From: Clostridia bacterium
Lineage (GTDB): Bacteria; Bacillota_A; Clostridia; Christensenellales; Aristaeellaceae
DNA: 10,995 bases
Direction: 5' to 3'
Assembly: GCA_017648805.1 (NCBI GenBank)
Contig: JAGCIC010000066.1
Span: 1-10,995 of the forward strand
Part shown: positions 4,968 through 10,995 of the stretch, piece after piece
Layout of the letters: the number at the start of each line of letters is the position of its first letter
Numbering within the stretch: position 1 is the first letter of the stretch
Position numbers and translations under genes: made by a program
The notes under the pieces: model-generated
Seen by the model: only the letters and a program-made list of their open reading frames with translations
Database searches by the model: none
Told to the model about the DNA's origin: nothing

Positions 4968-6590
4968 TTACCTGTAGAAGCAGCTGCCGCCGATGAATTC
5001 CCTGAGCAGGGAGTTGAGCGGGATCTCGTCCTCGACGTCTGCGGATTCGATGTAGTTCAAAAACTTGACCAGCCTGCGCGCCTGGGCGTAATAGGGCTTG
5101 TCCGGGGTCACGGCGCGCAGTTCGTCGAATATGTACTTTTTGAGTATGGCCAGCTCGTACACCAGAGAGGAGTTGATCATCATGTCCGCCTTTTCCTGGA
5201 AGGGGAATATGAACCTGTCCTCGCCCCTCCTCACGCTGCCCCACATGGCCAGTGTGTCCTCCACGGGCGTGCCGCGGAAGGCGCTGTCGCGGGCCAGGCG
5301 GCGGATCAGGCGCGCGTCCGTGGAACGGATGCGGTTGTGGTCGTCCAGGTTAAGGTTGATAAGCGCGGAAATGTATATCCTGAATTTCTCGCTGTCGGGT
5401 ATGCTCTGGGTAAGGCGGTCGTTCAGGCCGTGTATGCCCTCGATCAGTATGGGCTGGTCAAGCCCCACCTGTACCTTGTGGGTATTGCCCGAGCGCTTCT
5501 GGGTGACGAAGTCGAAGGTGGGCATATCCACTTCCTCGCCTTCCAGTATCTGCTTCAGCTGCTTGTTGATCAGCGGCACGTCCAGCGCCTCCAGACACTC
5601 CAGATCGGGCTTGCCTTCCTCGTCCAGGGGCACCTGGTCCCGGTCAAGGTAGTAGTCGTCCAGGGAGAGCTTTACGGGCTTTACCCCGTGCACCTTAAGT
5701 GCGATGGCCAGGCGGTTGCAGAAGGTGGTCTTGCCGGAAGAGGAAGGCCCCGCGATCAGCACCAGCCGGGACTTCCTGCCGATTATGTTTTCGGCGATCC
5801 GGTTGATCTTCATGTCCACCAGCGCCTCGTTCACCCGTATGAACTCCCGTATCTCCCCGCTGCGGGTCAGGCGGTTAAGGTCGGAGGCGTTCTCCACGCC
5901 CAGGATCTTTATCCAGCTGTTGCTTTCGGTGTAGGTCTCCAGCAGCTTCCTGGTGTCGCTCAGAGGCGCAGCCCGGTCGGGGCGCTCCCTGGCAGGCATC
6001 CTGAGCACGAAGCCCTTGGGCACGGCGCTCAGCGCGAACACGCTCACGTATGAGGTGTCCGGCACCATCACGCCGTAGAAATAGTTCTTTATCCCGTCGC
6101 ACTCGTACAGGCGGAACGTGGGCTTCTGCCTCCAGGACAGCAGGTCCACCTTGTCCGTCTGGCCCACGGAGGTAAAGTAAGCTATCGCCTCTTCCCTGGA
6201 GACCTCGGACAGCGTGAAGGGCAGCGCCTGGGCGCAGATGGTCTTCATCTCCGCTTCGATCTTCTTTATCGCGCTTTCGCCCAGGTCGGCGTCCTTCACC
6301 GTGACCAGCACGCCCATGCCGTATGAATTCTCTATCCTGATGCGGGTGCCGGGCAGCAGCCGGTTCACAGCGCACAGCAGCACGAAGCGCAGGGAGCGCT
6401 CGTATATGCGCCTGCCCTCCTCGTCGGCGTAGGTCAGCGCCAGCGCCTCACCTTTCGCGGGGGAATCCAGGCTCTCCGGGCGGCCGCCCACGCACACTGC
6501 CAGCACGTCTTTAATCCCGCTGCGGAGACAGGCCTCCTTCCAGCTCTCGCCCTCGAGCGTCTCTATCGTCGTATCCTTGTATTTCAGCAT
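4968..6590 (-). CDS. Nucleoside (uridine-type) kinase with N-terminal ThrRS-like TGS and SAD-like domains
   Basis: A 540-residue fusion. Residues 1-60 resemble a TGS domain and end in the DEEGRRIYERS stretch that links TGS to the second domain in threonyl-tRNA synthetase. Residues 61-200 resemble the ThrRS second additional (editing) domain, including YFTSVGQTDKVDLL (138-151). The editing His-x3-His is absent: the aligned stretch reads ERSLRFVL (64-71). Residues 276-480 are a P-loop kinase of the uridine kinase/phosphoribulokinase family. Its Walker A is GPSSSGKTT (281-289), the substrate region is SLDDYYLDRDQVP (309-321), and IEGIHGLN (383-390) follows. The likely role is ATP-dependent phosphorylation of a nucleoside in salvage. 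This architecture is known in clostridia and Thermotogae. The gene lies 1 bp after the HD hydrolase, with GGGAGGT 5 nt before its ATG. The exact nucleoside is not known. Confidence 0.88.
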   Translation of the reverse strand: MLKYKDTTIETLEGESWKEACLRSGIKDVLAVCVGGRPESLDSPAKGEALALTYADEEGRRIYERSLRFVLLCAVNRLLPGTRIRIENSYGMGVLVTVKDADLGESAIKKIEAEMKTICAQALPFTLSEVSREEAIAYFTSVGQTDKVDLLSWRQKPTFRLYECDGIKNYFYGVMVPDTSYVSVFALSAVPKGFVLRMPARERPDRAAPLSDTRKLLETYTESNSWIKILGVENASDLNRLTRSGEIREFIRVNEALVDMKINRIAENIIGRKSRLVLIAGPSSSGKTTFCNRLAIALKVHGVKPVKLSLDDYYLDRDQVPLDEEGKPDLECLEALDVPLINKQLKQILEGEEVDMPTFDFVTQKRSGNTHKVQVGLDQPILIEGIHGLNDRLTQSIPDSEKFRIYISALINLNLDDHNRIRSTDARLIRRLARDSAFRGTPVEDTLAMWGSVRRGEDRFIFPFQEKADMMINSSLVYELAILKKYIFDELRAVTPDKPYYAQARRLVKFLNYIESADVEDEIPLNSLLREFIGGSCFYR

Positions 6591-6591
6591 A

Positions 6592-7188
6592 TCAGACCTC
6601 CCGTATGTTTTCCGTTTCCGCCCTGAGCCTTAAGGCGAACGCCCGCATGAATTCCAGGCCGTCTTTCGCCATTTCCCTGGCTTCGGGGGTAAACAGGCTT
6701 CGTTTCACGTGTTCCATGTCCCATTCCACGGTCTCGACCGCGCCGTTTTTGCCCGTGAGGGGCAGACCGTTCGCCGCGCAGTATGCGATGCCCCGGTATA
6801 TGCCCACGGCACCGCACATGTCCAGCTTGTCCGCGTCGAAGAGCAGCTTTTCCTCTATGCCGCCCTTTTCCGCGTCGCTTCTTAAGGAGTGGGCGGCGAT
6901 TATCGCTTTGACCCGGCCCGCGAAGGAAAGCGTCTCCCCGTTTTCCAGCAGGAAGCGCTCCGCTTTTTCCGCGCCCGCCTTCGCGTGGGGCACATTGGGG
7001 TCGTTGATCTCCTCTGTCCGCCCGCAGTCGTGGAGTATGGCGGCGTAAGTAAGCGCGCGGGTGTCGGCGCCGGGGTAGCTTTCCGCCAGCTTTTCGCACC
7101 TTGAAACCACCCGCCGCACGTGGTCCTCCCCGTGGGTCAGGTCGTTCGGGAACGACAGAGCGAACTCCCACGCCCGCTTCTCATCCAT
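6592..7188 (-). CDS. HD-domain phosphohydrolase
   Basis: Metal-dependent phosphohydrolase of the HD superfamily, 198 residues from the chosen start. The metal ligands are visible in order: His23 in THGEDHVRRV, the paired His53-Asp54 in AAILHDCGR, His100 in IIAAHS, and the acidic FDADKLD (117-123). The typical substrates are nucleotides or other phosphate esters. Sitting first in an operon with a nucleoside kinase, it could balance nucleotide pools, but this is inference. Start choice: a GTG at 7197 would add three residues. I prefer the ATG at 7188 because GGCGG lies 8 nt upstream, and because the predicted transcript begins near 7203, leaving almost no leader for the GTG. The gene ends 1 bp before the kinase ATG. 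Confidence 0.85.
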   Translation of the reverse strand: MDEKRAWEFALSFPNDLTHGEDHVRRVVSRCEKLAESYPGADTRALTYAAILHDCGRTEEINDPNVPHAKAGAEKAERFLLENGETLSFAGRVKAIIAAHSLRSDAEKGGIEEKLLFDADKLDMCGAVGIYRGIAYCAANGLPLTGKNGAVETVEWDMEHVKRSLFTPEAREMAKDGLEFMRAFALRLRAETENIREV

Positions 7189-7209
7189 GCTTCTCACCGC
7201 CTTTACGTT

Positions 7210-7239
7210 ATTTTACCACAAAACTTTCCAAAATGCCAT
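7210..7239 (-). promoter_or_regulatory. Promoter of the leftward HD hydrolase-nucleoside kinase operon
   Basis: On the minus strand, ATGGCA (plus 7234-7239) is followed by 18 bp and TAAAAT (7210-7215). TGG just before the -10 makes it an extended -10. Expected initiation is near 7203, about 15 nt upstream of the preferred ATG at 7188. It is probably the only promoter for the five-gene leftward unit, because the downstream gaps are between -4 and 22 bp. Confidence 0.6.
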
Positions 7240-7263
7240 AGTCCCCTCCGCTCCTGCCCAAGA

Positions 7264-7292
7264 TTGACATATTCTGTTTTTGGCTATATAAT
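7264..7292 (+). promoter_or_regulatory. Perfect consensus sigma-A promoter for secDF-recJ
   Basis: TTGACA (7264-7269), a 17-bp spacer and TATAAT (7287-7292) match the housekeeping consensus exactly. Initiation near 7299 leaves a leader of about 30 nt, ending in GGAGG (7321-7325) 4 nt before the secDF ATG. The -35 lies 24 bp from the -35 of the divergent HD operon promoter. No operator-like repeat is evident, in keeping with constitutive expression. Confidence 0.85.
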
Positions 7293-7329
7293 ATGTTGAT
7301 AAAATGGGATAGTATATTATGGAGGCAGA

Positions 7330-9564
7330 ATGAAGTCCAAGAATCTTGTCGCGCTGATCATAGCGGTGATACTCACCGCGGCGCTGGTATTCGTTACCGT
7401 AAACGGATTATCCTTCGGCGACACCGTGCTGGTAAAGCCCGTGAACGAAGCGCTGAGCCTGGGGCTTGACCTGCGGGGCGGCGTGTACACCGTGTTCCGC
7501 GCCGAAAAGGGCGAAGAGGACGAGACCGAGTTCTCCTCCAAGCTGGCGGCGACCAGGGACGTGCTCATCAACCGCCTGTCCTCCCAGGGCTACACAGAGG
7601 CAAGCGTGAGCCTGCAGGGCGAGGACGCGCTGAGGGTCGAGATACCCGACGTGACCGACCCTTCCGCCGTGGTAAAGCTGATCGGCACTCCCGCGCACCT
7701 GGAGTTCAGGGAGCCCAACGGGCGTGTGATAATGGAGGGCAAGGACCTGGTCCGGGTCTCCCCTACACTGGACACCTCCACCAACCGCTACGTGGTCAGC
7801 TTTAAGCTCTCCGACGAGGCGGCCACGGCTTTCGCCAACGCCACCGGGCGGTTGATCGGCCGCCCCATCAGCATAGTGCTGGACGGAGTGGAGATCTCCG
7901 CGCCCAAGGTGTCCCAGCGCATCAGCGGCGGCCAGGGCCAGATCACCCTGGGCAGCGCAATGACGCTGCAGGAGAGCTTCGAGGAAGCCACCAACCTGTC
8001 CATGCTGATAATGAGCGGCGCGCTGCCCCTTGACATACACGAGACCGAGACCCGCGCCATCTCCGCCACGCTGGGCGAGGACGCCATAGTCAAGGCGGTG
8101 CGGGCGGGCATAATCGGCATGACGCTGGTCATGCTGTTCATGCTGATCGTTTACCGGCTGCCCGGCCTGATGGCCGACATCGCGCTCGTATGGTACATCT
8201 GCGTGGTGATGCTGCTGCTGGGCGCGTTCAGGATCCAGCTCACCCTGCCGGGTCTGGCGGGCATACTTCTTGGCATAGGCATGGCGGTGGACGCCAACGT
8301 GGTCATATTCGAGCGCTTCCGCGACGAACTCAAAACCGGCGAAAACACCCTGGCCGAAGCGGTGCGGGCGGGCTTCAAAAACGCCCTGTCCGCCATACTG
8401 GACGGCAACATCACCACCCTGATCGCCGCCTTCGTGCTCATGTTCTTCGGCACGGGCTCGGTAAAGGGCTTCAGCTACACCCTGGCGGTGAGCGTGTTCG
8501 TGAGCGTGTTTTCAGCCCTGGTCATCTCCCGTCTGCTTCTGTCCCTTTCGGTGGGCCTGGGCGTCGAAAAGCAGAGCCTCTACACCCGTCCTTTCCGGAC
8601 TTCCACGAAGTTTTCCGCCGTGGCGCTGTTCAGGAAGCTCAGGCTGGTGCCCGTGGCCATAATCCTGATCGCGCTGGTGTTCTCGGTGGCGGGCGGGCTC
8701 AGGCTGGGCCTGGACTTTACCGGCGGCACCATGCTGGAGTATGAGGTCAACGGCACTTTCGAGACCGCGGACGTCACGGCCCTCATCCGCCAGAGGGGCT
8801 TTACCGACAGCCAGGTGAGCAAGCTGCAGACCGAACAGGGCATGACGGGCCTGCTCATCCGCTTAAAACTGGATGAGAACGACTCCACCACCGAGACTAT
8901 ACTGGACGAACTTAACGCCGCCCTGAAAGAAAAATATCCCGGCATCGCCTTCAATAGCATGGAGCACGCGGGAGCCACTTCCAGCGCAACTCTGGTCAAA
9001 AACGCGCTCAAGTCCCTGGCCTGGGCGCTGGGGCTGATGCTCATATACATCGCCATCCGCTTCGACCTGCCCAGCGGCCTGGCCGCGCTGATCGCCCTGG
9101 CGCATGACGCGCTGATAATGAGCGCGTTCATGATATTCATGGGCCACTGGTACCAGATCAACTCCTCCTTCATAGCGGCGCTGCTCACCATAGTGGGCTA
9201 TTCGATAAACGACACCATAGTGGTGTTCGACCGCGTGCGCGAAAACGCGAAGCTGATGAAAGACGCGGACAAGCCGCTGATCGTGGATACCTCCGTCAGC
9301 CAGTCCCTGTCCCGCACCGTGAACACCACCGTCACCACCCTTATGACCGTGGTGCTGATGTACGTGCTGGGCGCGGCGAGCATAAGGGAATTCACCTTCC
9401 CGCTGATAGTGGGCATGCTGGCCGGCACCGTGTCTTCCAACCTGATCGCAGCGCCCCTGTGGGTGAGGCTCAAGACGAATTCGGACAGCCGCAAGGCCCG
9501 CCGCGCGGAAAAATACAAGGAAGACGAGGCCATAGAACCCGGGGAGAAGGGTACGAATGCTTAG
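7330..9564 (+). CDS. secDF: Protein translocase accessory subunit SecDF (fused SecD-SecF)
   Basis: Integral membrane protein that assists SecYEG-SecA export by using the ion gradient to pull substrates across. It has 744 residues, the size of fused Firmicutes SecDF. The SecD half has TM1 (about 5-27), the D1 motif LGLDLRGG (44-51), a short external domain, then five membrane segments (about 259-415) with the D4 motif GMAVDANVVIFERFRDEL (from residue 317; Asp321 is the expected proton-relay residue). The SecF half begins with a membrane segment near 437-458, LGLDFTGG (459-466), a second external domain, then five membrane segments carrying VGYSINDTIVVFDR (622-635). All key motifs are intact and the cytoplasmic tail is charged. 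Its last codons overlap recJ by 8 nt. I see nothing unusual in it. Confidence 0.97.
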   Translation: MKSKNLVALIIAVILTAALVFVTVNGLSFGDTVLVKPVNEALSLGLDLRGGVYTVFRAEKGEEDETEFSSKLAATRDVLINRLSSQGYTEASVSLQGEDALRVEIPDVTDPSAVVKLIGTPAHLEFREPNGRVIMEGKDLVRVSPTLDTSTNRYVVSFKLSDEAATAFANATGRLIGRPISIVLDGVEISAPKVSQRISGGQGQITLGSAMTLQESFEEATNLSMLIMSGALPLDIHETETRAISATLGEDAIVKAVRAGIIGMTLVMLFMLIVYRLPGLMADIALVWYICVVMLLLGAFRIQLTLPGLAGILLGIGMAVDANVVIFERFRDELKTGENTLAEAVRAGFKNALSAILDGNITTLIAAFVLMFFGTGSVKGFSYTLAVSVFVSVFSALVISRLLLSLSVGLGVEKQSLYTRPFRTSTKFSAVALFRKLRLVPVAIILIALVFSVAGGLRLGLDFTGGTMLEYEVNGTFETADVTALIRQRGFTDSQVSKLQTEQGMTGLLIRLKLDENDSTTETILDELNAALKEKYPGIAFNSMEHAGATSSATLVKNALKSLAWALGLMLIYIAIRFDLPSGLAALIALAHDALIMSAFMIFMGHWYQINSSFIAALLTIVGYSINDTIVVFDRVRENAKLMKDADKPLIVDTSVSQSLSRTVNTTVTTLMTVVLMYVLGAASIREFTFPLIVGMLAGTVSSNLIAAPLWVRLKTNSDSRKARRAEKYKEDEAIEPGEKGTNA

Positions 9565-10995
9565 ACTCAGGCAGCTTCAGCCCCCGGAAGGCGTCTGCTG
9601 GGAGCGTCCCCCGGAAATGCACCCCATACTCTACCGCATGCTGCTGAACCGGGGCATAGACAGCCCCGAAGCCGCAAAGCGCTTTTTGCGTCCCCATAGG
9701 GACCAGCTGCTGGACCCCTTCCTGTTAAACGACATGGACGGGGCGGCAAGGCTGATAAACGAAGCGCTGGATGCGGGCGAACACATCTGCGTGTACGGGG
9801 ATTACGACGTGGACGGGGTGTGCGCCAGCGCCATACTCTCCCTTTACCTTCGGGAAAAGGGCGCGGACGTGAGCGTGTACCTGCCTTCCCGCCACAAGGA
9901 GGGCTACGGCCTGAACGCCGACGCGGTGGAGCACCTGGCGGTAAACGGCGGCCTGCTCATCACCGTTGACTGCGGCATAACCTCCTGCGAACTGGTGGAG
10001 CAGGCGCGCCTGGCGGGGCTTAAGGTGATAGTCACCGACCACCACCGTCCCGGCGAAACGCTGCCCGACTGCCCCACCGTGAACCCCCTGCTGAACAACT
10101 ATCCCTTCGGCTATCTGTGCGGAGCGGGCGTGGCGTTCAAGCTGGTGGAGGCGCTGGGCGGCCGGGAAAAGGCCATGGAGTACATAGACCTGGCATGCCT
10201 GGCCACCATTGCCGACATTGTGCCCCTCAAGGACGAGAACCGGGTGATCGCGGCTCTGGGGCTCAAAAAGATGAACCTGTCCATGCGGCCGGGGCTGCGC
10301 GCCCTGTGCGAGACGGCGGGACTGGGCGACAGGGAACTGGGCGCGGGCAACGTGGCGTTCCAGCTTTCCCCCCGCATAAACGCCGCGGGGCGCATGGGCG
10401 ACGCGCTGCTGAGCTACCGCCTGCTCACCGAGACCGATTATGACAGGTGCCTTGGGCTGGCGGGTGAACTGGACGAACTGAATTCCTCCCGCAGAAGCGA
10501 GGAGACCCGCGCTTTCGCCGAGGCGGAAAGCCAGCTGGCGGACCGGGATTTCAGCCGCGACCCCGTCATCATAGTCAAAGGCGAGGGCTGGAACTCCGGC
10601 GTGATCGGGCTGGCCGCCAGCAAGCTCACAGAAAAGTATCACTGCCCCAGCGTGGTGCTCACAAAGGAAAATCCCGGCGACGAATTCTACACCGGCTCCT
10701 GCCGTTCCATAGAGGGCGTGAGCATACACGACGCCCTGACCAACGTAAAGGAATACCTCCTGCGTTTCGGCGGCCACGAGATGGCGGCGGGGCTGCGGGT
10801 AAACGCGGATAAACTGGACGGGTTCGCCCGCGCCATAAACGAGTACGTATCAAAGACCCACGACCGGAACAAGTGGATCCCACGGGTGGAGTACGACCTG
10901 ATGTGCGACCCGGGCGAACTGGACGTGGAAGTGACAAGGCTGCTGAACGCCTTCGAGCCCACCGGCTGCCAGAATCCCCCGCCCGTGCTGCTCAG
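9557..10995 (+). CDS. recJ: Single-stranded-DNA-specific exonuclease RecJ (partial, C-terminus outside window)
   Basis: DHH-family 5'-3' exonuclease used in recombination and mismatch/base-excision repair. 479 complete codons are present before the right edge. The phosphoesterase motifs are intact: YGDYDVDG (residues 80-87, with Asp82 and Asp84), TVDCGIT with Asp138, VTDHH with Asp161-His162-His163, and ATIADIVPL with Asp220. Then come SPRINAAGRMGDA, the DHHA1-type EGWNSGVIGLAASKL, SCRS and FGGHEMAAGL. Near the edge an OB-fold segment starts, with FEPTGCQNPPPV replacing the usual PFGxGNPxP-like motif. The ATG at 9557 lies within the last codons of secDF (8-nt overlap), with AAGGG at 9547-9551 5 nt upstream. 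This indicates translational coupling to secDF. A secDF-recJ order is common in clostridia, often followed by apt, which would lie outside the window. Confidence 0.96.
   Translation, partial: MLRLRQLQPPEGVCWERPPEMHPILYRMLLNRGIDSPEAAKRFLRPHRDQLLDPFLLNDMDGAARLINEALDAGEHICVYGDYDVDGVCASAILSLYLREKGADVSVYLPSRHKEGYGLNADAVEHLAVNGGLLITVDCGITSCELVEQARLAGLKVIVTDHHRPGETLPDCPTVNPLLNNYPFGYLCGAGVAFKLVEALGGREKAMEYIDLACLATIADIVPLKDENRVIAALGLKKMNLSMRPGLRALCETAGLGDRELGAGNVAFQLSPRINAAGRMGDALLSYRLLTETDYDRCLGLAGELDELNSSRRSEETRAFAEAESQLADRDFSRDPVIIVKGEGWNSGVIGLAASKLTEKYHCPSVVLTKENPGDEFYTGSCRSIEGVSIHDALTNVKEYLLRFGGHEMAAGLRVNADKLDGFARAINEYVSKTHDRNKWIPRVEYDLMCDPGELDVEVTRLLNAFEPTGCQNPPPVLL

Noticed and set aside
4485..6053. 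522-codon plus-strand open frame opposite the lipoprotein and nucleoside kinase genes
   Set aside because: It is antisense to two convincing genes. Its composition (rich in Val, Leu, Gln, His and Arg) is what GC-rich antisense frames give, and no domain is recognisable.
9725..10777. 350-codon minus-strand open frame opposite recJ
   Set aside because: It is a shadow of recJ, whose catalytic motifs are all intact on the plus strand.

Overview
The window looks like chromosomal DNA of a GC-rich member of the Clostridia (Bacillota), probably an uncultured gut-type lineage. The grounds are a fused SecDF of Firmicutes length followed directly by recJ, a nucleoside kinase carrying ThrRS-like N-terminal domains, strong AGGAGG-type ribosome binding sites, and sigma-A promoters close to TTGACA-17-TATAAT. 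The family or genus cannot be fixed from this sequence. There is no RNA gene, CRISPR array, insertion sequence or phage gene. The content is metabolic and housekeeping.

Layout. (1) 1-732, leftward and cut by the window edge: the N-terminal 244 residues of a ChvE-type sugar-binding protein of an ABC importer. (2) 733-1003: a 271-bp divergent control region. It has a strong leftward promoter, a rightward extended -10 promoter and a 7-bp inverted repeat between them. (3) 1004-2752, rightward: a PfkB-family sugar kinase and a D-lyxose/D-mannose-type ketol-isomerase, 15 bp apart. (4) 2766-7188, leftward and convergent with the previous unit: five closely spaced genes. In transcription order these are an HD-domain phosphohydrolase, a ThrRS-like/uridine-kinase fusion, a small lipoprotein of unknown function, a GNAT acetyltransferase, and a divergent mannitol-1-phosphate dehydrogenase-like protein. 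(5) 7189-7329: a second divergent promoter region. (6) 7330 to the right edge, rightward: secDF and recJ, overlapping by 8 nt, with recJ cut by the window edge.

How the genes may work together. The binding protein, kinase and isomerase look like one sugar-use unit: import of a monosaccharide, aldose-to-ketose isomerisation (D-lyxose to D-xylulose or D-mannose to D-fructose), then phosphorylation. The polyol-phosphate dehydrogenase-like gene ends 13 bp from the isomerase but is transcribed with the opposite, nucleotide-salvage-flavoured operon. Any link to the sugar unit is inference. secDF and recJ form a conserved housekeeping pair driven by a perfect consensus promoter.

I found no clear candidate for a new multi-gene system. 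The points most worth a second look are the dehydrogenase that lacks the family's V-D-R signature, a possible terminator for the sugar operon lying inside the opposing gene, the inverted repeat between the divergent sugar promoters, and the apparently non-lipidated binding protein.
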